From positions 1 to 64,000 of the forward strand of contig NZ_CAJXWX010000020.1 of the NCBI RefSeq assembly GCF_913062585.1: a DNA stretch of 64,000 nt. Reading direction: 5' to 3'. The notes under the pieces are model-generated. The model saw nothing but the letters and a program-made list of their open reading frames with translations. It was not told the DNA's origin and made no database searches. A program made the translations under genes and the position numbers. Below, piece by piece: positions 8,588 through 17,361 of this stretch. Within the stretch, counting starts at the first letter, position 1. The number at the start of each line of letters is the position of its first letter. The DNA comes from an uncultured Sphingomonas sp. (GTDB lineage Bacteria > Pseudomonadota > Alphaproteobacteria > Sphingomonadales > Sphingomonadaceae).

Positions 8588-11536
8588 TCAATGGGATGGA
8601 AAAAGGTCGCGATAGGTGGGTGCGGTCACGTCGGTGACGCCCACGCCGCCGCGCGCGTGATGCAGGGTGACGAGCTTGACCGGCTCGATGGCGTTGCCGG
8701 GCGCGCCGTCGCTGGTGACGGCGAGAGCCAGCGTATTGCGGCCGCGATGGTGCAGGATGCCCTCTGGGATCGGGAAGACGCGCTGCGGCCCGACATTCGC
8801 GACGAACTGGCCCATGTTCCAGCCATTGACGAAGATCAGGATGCGGTATCGGCCGGGCGAGCGCGGGGTCTTCGAATCGCCGATCTGGAGGCCGATCGTC
8901 GCGTCGTCGTTCTTGGGGACGGACAGGTCGAAGTCGGTGCGATACCAGCTGGTGCCGGCATAGGACTTGGCGTCGGACAGCCTGACCGCCTGCCACGCGC
9001 TGTCGGGGAAGCCCGGCAGCGTCCAGCCCATGCGCTCGCCGTAAAGCCCGCCATTGTTGCTGGGGCCGCGCGCGACGTCCCTCAACTCTTCGCCGCCCGC
9101 GCGCCCCTGGATCTTCCAGGCGATCGGCACGGCGAAGCTGTCGCCGCCCGCTTTCGCCAGCGATACGGAGATCAGCCCGCGCGGCTCCTTGTGCGCGTCG
9201 TCGACGTCGAGGTCCCAGTTATGGCCGTTCACCCGCACCATCGCGGCGAGCACATGTTCGCCGGGCGCCTGCGCCTCGGGGGGAAGCGCAAATTCCGCGA
9301 CCCCGGTGGTGATAGGCCGGGGCAGGCCGCCCGCCAGTTCGTGCTGGCCGATCAGTTTCCCGTCGAGGAAGAGCTGCAGCATCCCCGCGCCGCCCGCGCC
9401 GTAATGGATCGTCGCGGTCTTCGCCTGTGCCGAGCCGGTGAAGCGCCCGCGATACCAGACATCGCCGTCATGGAAGCCGTACGCATCGGCGCCGAGATTG
9501 GGCTGGCCGGTGGGCGGCCGAATGGTCGCGACATTGCGCGCCGTGCCTGCGGCTGTCCAGCCGGAGTCGTCGAAATCGGGGCGGGCTTCGGGCGAACCCT
9601 CGGCATAGCGCCAGCGTGCTGCCATCAGGTCGGGCAAGGCCAGGGTTTGCAGCGCGGGCAGGGGGCGCTTGGCGATCAGGCTGCCGCTGGTCGAGCGGGT
9701 AACGGCCACCGCCTGACCGTTCCAGCGGATCGAACGGACGGCGCCCCAGACCTCCAGCGGTGCGGCCGTCTCGGTATCGCCGGTCAGGTCGAGCGTGCCG
9801 CCACGCACCGTCGCATGGCGGACCAGCGTGGGGCCACGTTCCAGCAGGCCGTCCTGCCGGAAGAAGCTCTGCCCCGCTGCCACGTCGCCGATCAGCAACA
9901 GCAGCGGTGCGCGGCCGCCGCCTTCTATCCGCACGCGGGCAAGCCCTTGGTGCGTATACGTCAGGCGAAGGTCGCCCTTGGCTGGATCGAAGGCATTCGC
10001 GACCTGGCCCGCAATCACGGTGACCTTGGGCGCGCTGGCATAGCGCAGCACGGTCTCGCCCGGCTCGTCCGCTCGACCGTAGAACAGCACAACGTCCTCC
10101 ACACCGTGGCGGATCGTCGTCTGGAGTTCCGAGGTGGAATAGACCAGCCGCTGCCGTTCGAGGTCTACCCCCGCCACCAGCAGCTTGGCATCGCGGCCAT
10201 GAAGTTCGCTGGCGAAGCTGTATCGCCCGTCCGGCAGGTCCGCGGTGATGGTGAAGCGTGCATCGCCGGTCGCGTTGGACGGCTTGGGCGCGACGAACAG
10301 CAGGCGCGCGTCGGTATCGGGATTGCGGTCGTGATAGACCTGCACCGCGTCGCTGCCGGTGATGGTGACCGGCGGCGCCTTTTCCAGCCGGGCGAGATCG
10401 GGCACCGCGCTAAGGAATTGGCCGATCTGCTTCAGCTCCAGCGCCTTGGGCCGCAGGTTGCGCGCCTCGTCGATCGCCGAGCCATAGTCGTAGGAGGTGT
10501 AGACCACCGGTGCGGGCAGCCAGCCCCAGCTGGTGCCGCCATAGCCCATATAGATGCTCTGGATCGCGATGCCGTTGGCGATGTTGGTGCCGTAGAAGAC
10601 GCGCTGATAGCCCGACCCGCGCTGGATCGCGTTGCACGGATACATGCCGTTCGACCCCCAATAGTCGAACCAGCCGCCGCCGAACTCCGCGATGAAGCCG
10701 GGAGTCCTGGGCGAGGCACTCGCGCCCCCCTTCGCCCCGCCAGGACCGTACAGACCCCAGTCGGGAGCGGGGGCACCCTTGGTCGGCTTGTTGTCGACAC
10801 CGCACACGCCGCCGGGATAGCCGTCGAAGGCGTACAGCTCTTGCGGGCCAGGCACGGTCAGCGGCACGTCCGAGCTTTTGGGGACCCAATAGCCGTTGCG
10901 GCCCTGGTCGTTGTGGAACATCGGCACGGTGATGCCGTCGGCGCGCGCCTTGTGGTACAGGTGCTGCATGTAGCGGCCCTGTGCGGGTGTGGTCAGCGCC
11001 AGCTCGTTCTCGATCTGGTGCAGGATGACGCTACCGCCGCGTCCCAGCTGATGCCGCGCGATGATCGGGTTGATCCGGTCGAGCCATTCGTCGATGGCGG
11101 CGAGATATTCGGGATCGTCGGTGCGCGCCTTGCCCGGCTGGTTGACCAGCCAGCCCGGAAAGCCGCCACGCGACAGCTCGGCGTTCACATAGGGCCCGGC
11201 GCGGGTGATGACGTAGAGCCCTTCCTCCTGCGCCATGGTCAGCAGCCGGTCGATGTCGCGGATGCCGCTGAAATCGTAGACGCCCTTTTTCGGGCTGTGA
11301 AAGCCCCAGTCGATATAGATGGCGACGGTGTTGAAACCGCTGGCCTTCATCTTTTGCAATATGTCCCGCCACAAATCGGGCGAGGGCAGGCGGAAGGGGT
11401 GGAACTCGCTCGACCAGATCAGGGTCGGCTTGCCGTCGATGCGCAGCGAATAGCGGTCGTAGCTGACGCGCGGCGCGGGCGGCGCGGCCTGCACCGTCGC
11501 CCCACTCGCCAGCAACAGGGCAGCGGCCAGGCTCAT
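8588..11536 (-). CDS. Beta-galactosidase, GH35
   Basis: Removes terminal beta-galactose, probably from the galactan side chains of RG-I, in the periplasm or outside. The product is 982 residues starting MSLAAALLLASGATVQA (signal peptide). The ATG at 11536 forms an ATGA overlap with the rhaM stop; the frame stays open upstream only as a shadow of rhaM. The N-terminal GH35 barrel shows SSEFHPFRLPSPDLW, FNTVAIYIDWGFHSP and AGPYVNAELSRGGFPGWL. Glu178 in QIENELA is the expected acid/base and Glu284 in AEFGGGW the expected nucleophile. C-terminal regions look like jelly-roll modules ending VFPIPEGILHHRGRNTLAL. A long plus-strand open frame across this gene is a GC artefact. Confidence 0.92.
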   Translation of the reverse strand: MSLAAALLLASGATVQAAPPAPRVSYDRYSLRIDGKPTLIWSSEFHPFRLPSPDLWRDILQKMKASGFNTVAIYIDWGFHSPKKGVYDFSGIRDIDRLLTMAQEEGLYVITRAGPYVNAELSRGGFPGWLVNQPGKARTDDPEYLAAIDEWLDRINPIIARHQLGRGGSVILHQIENELALTTPAQGRYMQHLYHKARADGITVPMFHNDQGRNGYWVPKSSDVPLTVPGPQELYAFDGYPGGVCGVDNKPTKGAPAPDWGLYGPGGAKGGASASPRTPGFIAEFGGGWFDYWGSNGMYPCNAIQRGSGYQRVFYGTNIANGIAIQSIYMGYGGTSWGWLPAPVVYTSYDYGSAIDEARNLRPKALELKQIGQFLSAVPDLARLEKAPPVTITGSDAVQVYHDRNPDTDARLLFVAPKPSNATGDARFTITADLPDGRYSFASELHGRDAKLLVAGVDLERQRLVYSTSELQTTIRHGVEDVVLFYGRADEPGETVLRYASAPKVTVIAGQVANAFDPAKGDLRLTYTHQGLARVRIEGGGRAPLLLLIGDVAAGQSFFRQDGLLERGPTLVRHATVRGGTLDLTGDTETAAPLEVWGAVRSIRWNGQAVAVTRSTSGSLIAKRPLPALQTLALPDLMAARWRYAEGSPEARPDFDDSGWTAAGTARNVATIRPPTGQPNLGADAYGFHDGDVWYRGRFTGSAQAKTATIHYGAGGAGMLQLFLDGKLIGQHELAGGLPRPITTGVAEFALPPEAQAPGEHVLAAMVRVNGHNWDLDVDDAHKEPRGLISVSLAKAGGDSFAVPIAWKIQGRAGGEELRDVARGPSNNGGLYGERMGWTLPGFPDSAWQAVRLSDAKSYAGTSWYRTDFDLSVPKNDDATIGLQIGDSKTPRSPGRYRILIFVNGWNMGQFVANVGPQRVFPIPEGILHHRGRNTLALAVTSDGAPGNAIEPVKLVTLHHARGGVGVTDVTAPTYRDLFPSH

Positions 11537-11850
11537 GCGAAATGGAACATCGGGGTCAAGGGCGCCTCGACCGGGCGGTTGCCCGGCTGGACCTCCATCA
11601 GGTCGGCCATATAATCCCACCAGCGCTGCATGACCGGCTGGCCGGGCAGGTCCTCGCGCTTGTCGTCCGGGCGCAGCCGGAGAACGGCGAACAGCGCGTT
11701 CGTCTCTTCGTCGAGGAAGATCGAATAGTCGTAGATCCCGGCGTTGCGCAGCGCCTCGGCCAGGTCGGGCCAGATCGCGTCGTGGCGGCGGCGATATTCC
11801 TCCGCCATGCCGGGCTTCAGCATCATGCGAAAGGCGATGGGGCGGGTCAT
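11533..11850 (-). CDS. rhaM: L-rhamnose mutarotase
   Basis: Interconverts alpha- and beta-L-rhamnopyranose, supplying the anomer used by the first catabolic enzyme. It has 105 residues, essentially the family length (about 104), as a ferredoxin-like fold with KPGMAEEYRRRHDAIWPDL (catalytic His region), YDYSIFLDEETN and QRWWDYMADLMEVQPGN near the end. Both junctions are ATGA overlaps, with the esterase upstream and the GH35 gene downstream, so translation is probably coupled along the operon. No signal peptide, so cytoplasmic. Confidence 0.95.
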   Translation of the reverse strand: MTRPIAFRMMLKPGMAEEYRRRHDAIWPDLAEALRNAGIYDYSIFLDEETNALFAVLRLRPDDKREDLPGQPVMQRWWDYMADLMEVQPGNRPVEAPLTPMFHFA

Positions 11851-12830
11851 GAATCGTCTCCGGGAATGGGCAGGCCATGGCGATGGGCGAAGGTCGCGAA
11901 GCGCGAGAGCCAGCTATGCGGCTTTCCGTCCGGGCCGATCAGGCGCGGGCCGTGGCCGCCCGTCTCGACGATATGGAGTTCGGCCGGGCGGGGCAGAGCG
12001 TGGACCGCCTGGAACATCGCGATGCTGTTGGCGACCGGCACGACCGGATCGTCGGCGGCATGGCCTAGGAAGGTCGGAGGCATGTCGGCGGGCAGGTCCA
12101 ACTCGGCGGAATAGCGCGCGGCCAGGGCGGCATCCGCGTTCCGGCCCAGCAGCTCGCGCTTGGATTGGCCATGGGCGAAGCTTTCCGTCATGGTGATGAC
12201 CGGAAAGAGCAGTCCGACCACCCTCAGCGTCGTCGGTTGGCTGTCCGCCGCGTCGATCGGGTCATAGGTCTTGAGCGCCGATCGGGCGGCGAGCCGTGCC
12301 GCGAGATGTCCCCCTGCGGAAAAGCCCATCGCCGCCACATTGGCCGGGTCGATGCCCCATTCCCCGGCCCGCGCCCGGATCACGCGCAACGCGCGCTGGG
12401 CATCCTGGAGCGGCGCATCGGGGCCGGCTGCCCAGCCGTCGTGGGGCAGACGGTAGAGCAGGTCGAAGGCCGTCACGCCCAGGCTCGCGAACCAGCGCGC
12501 GACGGGGGAGGGTTCGCGACCGACCGCGACCCGCGCATAGCCGCCGCCGGGGATCAGCAGGACCGCCGCGCCGGTCGGCTTGGCGGCCGGGCAGACGGTC
12601 AGCATCGGCGTCGCGACATGTGGCCAAGCAATGTCGTCGGCCGCGCCATTGGGCGACCGCTTGACGAAGCTGTCGGCCACCGGCGGGTTCGGCATCCCCG
12701 GCGGCGTGGCGGGCCAGATCGGAAAGCGGCTGGGCGCGGGCGCCGCCACCGCCGCGCGCGGTGTCGCGGCCAGCGACAGCCCGGCGGCGATCAGGGTGCG
12801 CCTGCCAAGTATCAAGGGGTCTAGCGTCAT
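11847..12830 (-). CDS. Alpha/beta-hydrolase, probable carbohydrate acetylesterase
   Basis: Esterase of 327 residues. The N-terminus (LGRRTLIAAGLSLAATPRAAVAA) is a signal peptide with a twin-arginine-like GRRTLI, so Tat export is possible. The catalytic elements of the family are visible: oxyanion loop IPGGGYARV, nucleophile elbow GFSAGGHLA, Asp in HAADDPVVP and His in TGGHGPR. It resembles acetylxylan-esterase-like hydrolases, and in this operon it most likely removes acetyl groups from pectin. ATG 12830 begins 2 nt after the stop of the upstream SGNH gene; the longer open frame reads through that gene out of frame. Its stop overlaps the rhaM start. Confidence 0.85.
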   Translation of the reverse strand: MTLDPLILGRRTLIAAGLSLAATPRAAVAAPAPSRFPIWPATPPGMPNPPVADSFVKRSPNGAADDIAWPHVATPMLTVCPAAKPTGAAVLLIPGGGYARVAVGREPSPVARWFASLGVTAFDLLYRLPHDGWAAGPDAPLQDAQRALRVIRARAGEWGIDPANVAAMGFSAGGHLAARLAARSALKTYDPIDAADSQPTTLRVVGLLFPVITMTESFAHGQSKRELLGRNADAALAARYSAELDLPADMPPTFLGHAADDPVVPVANSIAMFQAVHALPRPAELHIVETGGHGPRLIGPDGKPHSWLSRFATFAHRHGLPIPGDDS

Positions 12831-12832
12831 GG

Positions 12833-14068
12833 TCAGTTTCCAGCCGGTCGTTCGCTGCTGCGCATGGTGCTGGCCGCCAGCCTGACACTCTCTGGTGCGG
12901 GCGGCTGGCCGGGGTCGAAGGAAGGCAGTTCGCTGCGCACGAATCGCGCGAGCGCGGGCATCGCCCGCATCCGCTCGGCAATATCGCGGGCCAGCACCCA
13001 GGCACCGTAATTGTCGTGATGCGTCGCATCGCGCCCGCCGTCGTTGAAGGCCAGCGGCGCACGCGCCTGGCCCAGCGCCTCGTAGAAACGGATCGAGTCC
13101 GCATTCAGGTCGATCACCGGCACATGCTCTTCCGCACCGACCGCGCGGACGGTTTGCGGATAATCGCCGAGGGTCGGCCGGATATGCCCGTCCGCCGTCC
13201 ATTGCCGCCGCTCGGGCGATGTGACCAGGATCGGCGTCACGCCGCGCCGCCTCAGCTCGGCGATATAGGTGCGCAAATATGCGCGATAGGTCGTCGCGGC
13301 CTCGGCATAGGTTTGCGGCCACTGCGCCTTCTGGTCGTTATGGCCGAACTGGATCATCGCAAAGTCGCCGGGCTTCGCACTCGCCAGCACCTTGTCGAGC
13401 CGCAGCTCGGTTAGGAAGGATTTCAGCGTCTCGCCCGACTCCGCGTGGTTGGCGACCGCTATGTCGGGGGCAAGGAACAGGGGCAGCATCTGGCCCCAGC
13501 TCGCCGCGGGTTCGGCGGGCTGGTCGGTGACGGTCGAGTCGCCCAGCAGGAAGAGCGTCGGCACCTCGACCGGCGCGACCGCCACGGTGCGCAGGGCGGG
13601 TGCGGGGCCGAGGATTTCCAGCGTCAGCCGATCGTCCCAGTTGAACGACCCAAGCTCGCGGGGCTTCAAGCGCACAGCGTCGCCGCCCGGCGCATTGGCC
13701 GGTGGCATGGCCAGTCGTGAGTCGCGGACATTCACGATGAAGCGTCGCGTGACGATCTCGCCCGGCCGGGTGCGTACCGCGTCCAGCATCAGGCGGCGAT
13801 TCTCGGCCTTGATCGTCGTATCGGTCGCACGGGCAGGATCGCCCAGCGTCACCGTTATGGCATAATTGCCCGGCGGCACCGCGACCGAGAAAAGATGGCG
13901 ATCGGCCTCATAGCCATAATCCCGGTCGAACCGCCGATCGGCCGCGACCGTGATACCGTCCGCATCCTGCACGCCGGGCGAGAGAACGAACCGATGCGTT
14001 ACGGACTGCGACTGGGCGGAGGCGTTCATGGCCATGCCCAGCGCCGCGATCACGATCAACCGGCGCAT
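12833..14068 (-). CDS. Rhamnogalacturonan acetylesterase, SGNH (CE12-like) with N-terminal beta domain
   Basis: Removes acetyl esters from RG-I so that lyase and hydrolases can act. It has 411 residues: signal peptide (MRRLIVIAALGMAMNASAQ), an N-terminal beta-rich domain of roughly 130 residues with FDRDYGYE (like the galactose-binding module before some SGNH esterases), then the SGNH domain. Blocks seen are LFLLGDSTVTDQ, VANHAESGET, IQFGHNDQK and DATHHDNYGAW (catalytic Asp/His). It overlaps the first SGNH gene of the operon by 13 bp. Two non-identical acetylesterases in series suggest different acetyl positions or compartments. Confidence 0.9.
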   Translation of the reverse strand: MRRLIVIAALGMAMNASAQSQSVTHRFVLSPGVQDADGITVAADRRFDRDYGYEADRHLFSVAVPPGNYAITVTLGDPARATDTTIKAENRRLMLDAVRTRPGEIVTRRFIVNVRDSRLAMPPANAPGGDAVRLKPRELGSFNWDDRLTLEILGPAPALRTVAVAPVEVPTLFLLGDSTVTDQPAEPAASWGQMLPLFLAPDIAVANHAESGETLKSFLTELRLDKVLASAKPGDFAMIQFGHNDQKAQWPQTYAEAATTYRAYLRTYIAELRRRGVTPILVTSPERRQWTADGHIRPTLGDYPQTVRAVGAEEHVPVIDLNADSIRFYEALGQARAPLAFNDGGRDATHHDNYGAWVLARDIAERMRAMPALARFVRSELPSFDPGQPPAPESVRLAASTMRSSERPAGN

Positions 14069-14871
14069 GACGGCCCGCCCGCAGGCGTCGTGCGGGTCAG
14101 CGCGGGGCGATCCTTCAGGATATGGCGGGCGATGGGCAAATGGGTCTGGACCAGGCCGTTCGCGACCAGATCGGCGATCCTGCGCGCGCCCAGCTCGCTG
14201 AAATGCGTGTCGTCATCGACCGCGTCGGTATAGCCGGGCAGCCCTTCGCCCTTGGCGTAATGGAGATAATAGACACGCGAGCCGTCCAGCCCCAGCTGGT
14301 CGATCCAGCGTTCGGACAGGGCCGCGAGGTCGATCAACGGAACCTGTTCTTCGGCGGCGACGCGCTTTGCCGCATCCGAATAGGTCGGAAAGCTGGGGAT
14401 GACATGGCCGTCCTTGAACACGCGCCGCGTGACCGGGGTCAGCAGTACCGGCTGCGCCTTGGCGGCGCGGGCCACCGCGATGAAGCGTTTCAGATTGGCT
14501 TCATATTCGGGGATCGGGGCATAGCGTTCGGGCTTGGCCTGATTGGCGTCGTTATGCCCGAACTGGATGAGGAGAGTGTCGCCCGGCTTCAGGTCGCGGG
14601 CGATGGCGTCCAGCCGCCCCTCGGCCATGAAGCTCTTGGTGCTGCGCCCCGCCATGGCATGGTTGGCGATCGTGACTTCCGGTCCGAAGGCGCAGCGGAG
14701 CATCGAGCCCCAGCCCGAGAGGGGATATTTCTCGGGCTTATAGTCCTGTGCCGTCGAATCGCTGGCGATGAACACGCGGGCGGGGGGCAGGTCGTGCGGG
14801 GCGGCCCCGGCGAGCCATAGCGGCAGGGACGCCACCAAGAGTCCGACAGTCGCCCGATGACGCCGCGCCAT
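14056..14871 (-). CDS. Rhamnogalacturonan acetylesterase, SGNH (CE12-like)
   Basis: First gene of the seven-gene operon. The 271-residue product has a signal peptide (RATVGLLVASLPLWLAGAA). CE12/SGNH blocks are IASDSTAQDY (Ser39 as nucleophile; Ala replaces the Gly of GDS), IANHAMAGRSTKSF, IQFGHNDANQ and DDTHFSELGA (Asp/His). The length matches stand-alone fungal and bacterial rhamnogalacturonan acetylesterases. A promoter-like TTGCAC-17 bp-CATAGT (14948-14953 and 14925-14930) lies upstream, and the candidate IclR operator at 14941 covers its -35, so the whole operon may be controlled from here. Confidence 0.9.
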   Translation of the reverse strand: MARRHRATVGLLVASLPLWLAGAAPHDLPPARVFIASDSTAQDYKPEKYPLSGWGSMLRCAFGPEVTIANHAMAGRSTKSFMAEGRLDAIARDLKPGDTLLIQFGHNDANQAKPERYAPIPEYEANLKRFIAVARAAKAQPVLLTPVTRRVFKDGHVIPSFPTYSDAAKRVAAEEQVPLIDLAALSERWIDQLGLDGSRVYYLHYAKGEGLPGYTDAVDDDTHFSELGARRIADLVANGLVQTHLPIARHILKDRPALTRTTPAGGPSCAG

Positions 14872-14940
14872 GCATCCGCTCCCTAGTCCTGCCTCGCGAA
14901 CCTCTTTGCGATCCGCTTTCCAAGACTATGCGCGTATATC

Positions 14941-14953
14941 CCACATAGTGCAA
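14941..14953 (-). promoter_or_regulatory. Candidate IclR-family operator, copy 2, on the acetylesterase operon promoter
   Basis: CCACATAGTGCAA on the plus strand, related to the sites at 3893, 15826 and 19537. It covers the -35 box TTGCAC of a promoter-like element reading toward 14871, whose -10 would be CATAGT 17 bp on (14925-14930). It lies about 70 nt upstream of the first esterase gene. Confidence 0.6.
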
Positions 14954-14978
14954 GTGGACTTTGGCATTTGGGATAGAT

Positions 14979-15782
14979 TCAGCGGCGATCCTTTTCCCGC
15001 CAGCCGAGATCGCGGCTGATCGCATGGGCGGTACCCAGCACGTCGCCGGTCAGCGCGGTCATCCGTTCGTCGGACATATATTGCGCCGCGCTCGACACGC
15101 TGATCGCGGCAACGATGCGGCCGCTCGCATCGCGGATCGGGGCCGCGACGCAGCGTATCTGATCCTCGTTCTCCTCAAGGTCATAGGCGCAGCCCAAGCC
15201 GACATAGCCGCGCATCCGCTCCAGCCAGACATCGTAATCGGGGGCGTTGGGATCGCCCGCGCGCTCCTCTTCGAAGCGTTGCCGCCAGTGCCGGGCCTCG
15301 TCGTCGAGCATCAGCGCCTTGCCTAGGCCGGTTGAGGTCATGGGCTGGCGGTCACCCACCCGGCTGGAGATGTCGACCCGCCGGCGGCCGGGAATCTTGT
15401 CGAGATAGAGCGCCTTGTCGCCATCGCGCACGCCCAGATGGACGGTATCCTCCGATGCGGCCGCCAGCGCCTCGATATGGTCGCGGCCGATCTGCACCAC
15501 GTCCGCCTGCCGCTGCGCGAGGAAGCCCAGTTCCAGCAGCTTGGGGCCGAGGCGATAGCCCTGGCGCGGGGTGAAGATCAGGAAGCGCCGGTCGATCAGC
15601 GCGCTTGCCAGACGGTGCGTGGTGCTGCGCGTGAGGCCCAGCCGGTCGGCCAGTTCGGCCAGAGCGATCGGCCGGTCGGCGACCTCGTCGATCAGGTCCA
15701 GGCCGCGCAGCAGCGTCTGGCTGCCGGTCGGGCCCTTGGTCTCTCCGGCGTCGGACTTGGCGGATTTGGCGGATGCGGGCAT
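14979..15782 (-). CDS. IclR-family transcriptional regulator of the pectin/rhamnose locus
   Basis: DNA-binding regulator of 267 residues. An N-terminal winged helix (about residues 20-85: TLLRGLDLIDEVADRP, LAELADRLGLTRSTTHRLASAL) is followed by a C-terminal ligand domain (HLGVRDGDKALYLDKI, YDLEENEDQIRCVAAPI, ISVSSAA), the IclR architecture. IclR members KdgR and related proteins sense pectin breakdown products such as KDG. Its location inside the locus, and a repeated palindrome upstream of its own gene and three other units, suggest it is the local, probably autoregulated, repressor. The ligand is unknown; KDG or a rhamnose-pathway keto acid are reasonable candidates. Confidence 0.9.
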   Translation of the reverse strand: MPASAKSAKSDAGETKGPTGSQTLLRGLDLIDEVADRPIALAELADRLGLTRSTTHRLASALIDRRFLIFTPRQGYRLGPKLLELGFLAQRQADVVQIGRDHIEALAAASEDTVHLGVRDGDKALYLDKIPGRRRVDISSRVGDRQPMTSTGLGKALMLDDEARHWRQRFEEERAGDPNAPDYDVWLERMRGYVGLGCAYDLEENEDQIRCVAAPIRDASGRIVAAISVSSAAQYMSDERMTALTGDVLGTAHAISRDLGWREKDRR

Positions 15783-15825
15783 CGGAAAATCTCTCCTGTC
15801 GCGCCGCAGACTCTGCTGGCGCGTA

Positions 15826-15838
15826 CCATATTGTGGAA
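15826..15838 (-). promoter_or_regulatory. Candidate IclR-family operator, copy 3 (autoregulation)
   Basis: CCATATTGTGGAA on the plus strand, 44-56 nt upstream of the IclR start codon. Its minus-strand reading TTCCACAATATGG overlaps a possible -10 region, so binding would be expected to repress the regulator gene itself. Confidence 0.55.
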
Positions 15839-15874
15839 GTGTTTGCCTGTAGTGTGGGGCGCTGTCGAGGGTAA

Positions 15875-17359
15875 TCAGCGGGATTCAGGCCAGAATGGTG
15901 TTTCCCGCACTTTGCCCAAGACCACATCGTCGAGAATGACGGGTGGCCGGGCGTCCACTCCGTCATGCGACAGCGTCAGCCGATCGACGTGCAAGCCCGC
16001 GACATGCCGCGCCCACAGGCCCCAGCTTGGCAGCGTGCCGAACATGCTCGGTTCCGGATAGGCTTCGGGCAAGGCTTCGGGCACATGCCGGCGATCCGCT
16101 TCCGTGCCCCCGCCGCGATACCGCAGCCTGATGCGGGCCAGCGTCACGTCGCGAATGGGATGGCCGCGCAGGCCGGCCAGGATCAGGGGATAGCGATGGT
16201 CGATCCCCGTCGCGGTGATGTCGGCCAGGGTGATACCCTGCATCGCGCCGATGGTTGTGCCGGCCGGTCCACGTCCGCGCTGGCCGAGTCGCAGGAAGAT
16301 CGGCGCGCTGGTCACATCGTCCATCGTCAGCCGTCGTGCAGTGACGCCCTTCATGACGCCGCCGTCCACGGTCTCCAGCGCCAGGCCGCGGCTATGGTAG
16401 AAGCGGCAATCCTCGATCAGGATGTCGCGAAAATCGCCATTGCTCTCGGTGCCGATCTTGATCCGGCCGGTCGGCCCGTCCCGGTCGGGGGCCAGCAACT
16501 GCGTCGTGGCCAACCGACCGTCCAGCATCGTGCCGCGATCGTACCCCGACACCGCGCAATCGCGGATGACGATGTCCTCGACCGGCATCGGATTGCCCAT
16601 CGCGAGGCTGCTCTTGATGACGATGGCGTCGTCATTGGGCGTGTTCACCCGGCACCGTGTGACCCTGGCATCGCACACGCCGTCCAGGTCGATGCCGTCG
16701 CGCTCGCTGTCGATGGTCAGCCGGTCGAGCGTCACATGGGTGCATCCGGTCAGCAGCACCGCGATGTGACCGCCACCGTCGATGGTCAGCCCCTCGATCG
16801 TGACGCCGTGGCAATCGCGCAGGCCGATCGCCTTGTTGCCTTGCCCGTGCATGGCCTCGAAGTCGGGCTCGAGCGCGGCGATGGCGGCGGGGCTCATGTC
16901 GCGCATCGACAAGGGGCGTTCGCCCAGCTGGGCGCGCCAGCGCGAGCCGGGGCCGTTTCGGGTCAGCCCGCGTCCCTTGATCCGGCCCGGCCCGCCGATG
17001 GCGACATCGCGCAATCCGTCGCCCCAGATCAGGCTATTGTGCCAGTGGCTATGCCCGAAATCCTGGTAGAGCTGTTCCCCGCGCGGTTCGGGATCGTCAT
17101 AGCGGCCAGGATGGCGTGCGGGATCGGCGGCTTCGATCACCGCCCCCTCGGCCAGCCGGAGCGCGACGCCGCTCGCCAGCCGGATGGAGAAACAGAGATA
17201 GCGTCCGGCGGGCAGCGCCACCGTCCCGCCGCCGGTGCGTGCGACATGGGCGATGGCGCGGTTGATGGCATGATGGTCCAGCGTCCGCCCGTCGCCCCGC
17301 GCCCCGGCCTCGCGCACGTCCAGCCATTGCCGGGCATGGACCGGCGCGGCGAAGTCCAT
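15875..17359 (-). CDS. Glycoside hydrolase family 28 (polygalacturonase / rhamnogalacturonidase type)
   Basis: Hydrolase of 494 residues with a parallel beta-helix. It has the GH28 entry motif (VREAGARGDGRTLDHHAINRAI), repeated helix turns (VTIEGLTIDGGG, VTLDRLTIDSERDGIDLDG), NDDAIVIKS with Asn242/Asp243/Asp244 of the catalytic NxDD region, and RIKIGTESNGD (the RIK substrate-binding motif). It starts at ATG 17359, 2 nt after the PL22 stop. No signal peptide is evident, so unlike secreted polygalacturonases it may act in the cytoplasm on short oligomers. The family does not distinguish GalA-GalA from GalA-Rha cleavage; this locus favours the latter. It is the last gene of a three-gene operon. 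Confidence 0.88.
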   Translation of the reverse strand: MDFAAPVHARQWLDVREAGARGDGRTLDHHAINRAIAHVARTGGGTVALPAGRYLCFSIRLASGVALRLAEGAVIEAADPARHPGRYDDPEPRGEQLYQDFGHSHWHNSLIWGDGLRDVAIGGPGRIKGRGLTRNGPGSRWRAQLGERPLSMRDMSPAAIAALEPDFEAMHGQGNKAIGLRDCHGVTIEGLTIDGGGHIAVLLTGCTHVTLDRLTIDSERDGIDLDGVCDARVTRCRVNTPNDDAIVIKSSLAMGNPMPVEDIVIRDCAVSGYDRGTMLDGRLATTQLLAPDRDGPTGRIKIGTESNGDFRDILIEDCRFYHSRGLALETVDGGVMKGVTARRLTMDDVTSAPIFLRLGQRGRGPAGTTIGAMQGITLADITATGIDHRYPLILAGLRGHPIRDVTLARIRLRYRGGGTEADRRHVPEALPEAYPEPSMFGTLPSWGLWARHVAGLHVDRLTLSHDGVDARPPVILDDVVLGKVRETPFWPESR

Positions 17360-17361
17360 CG

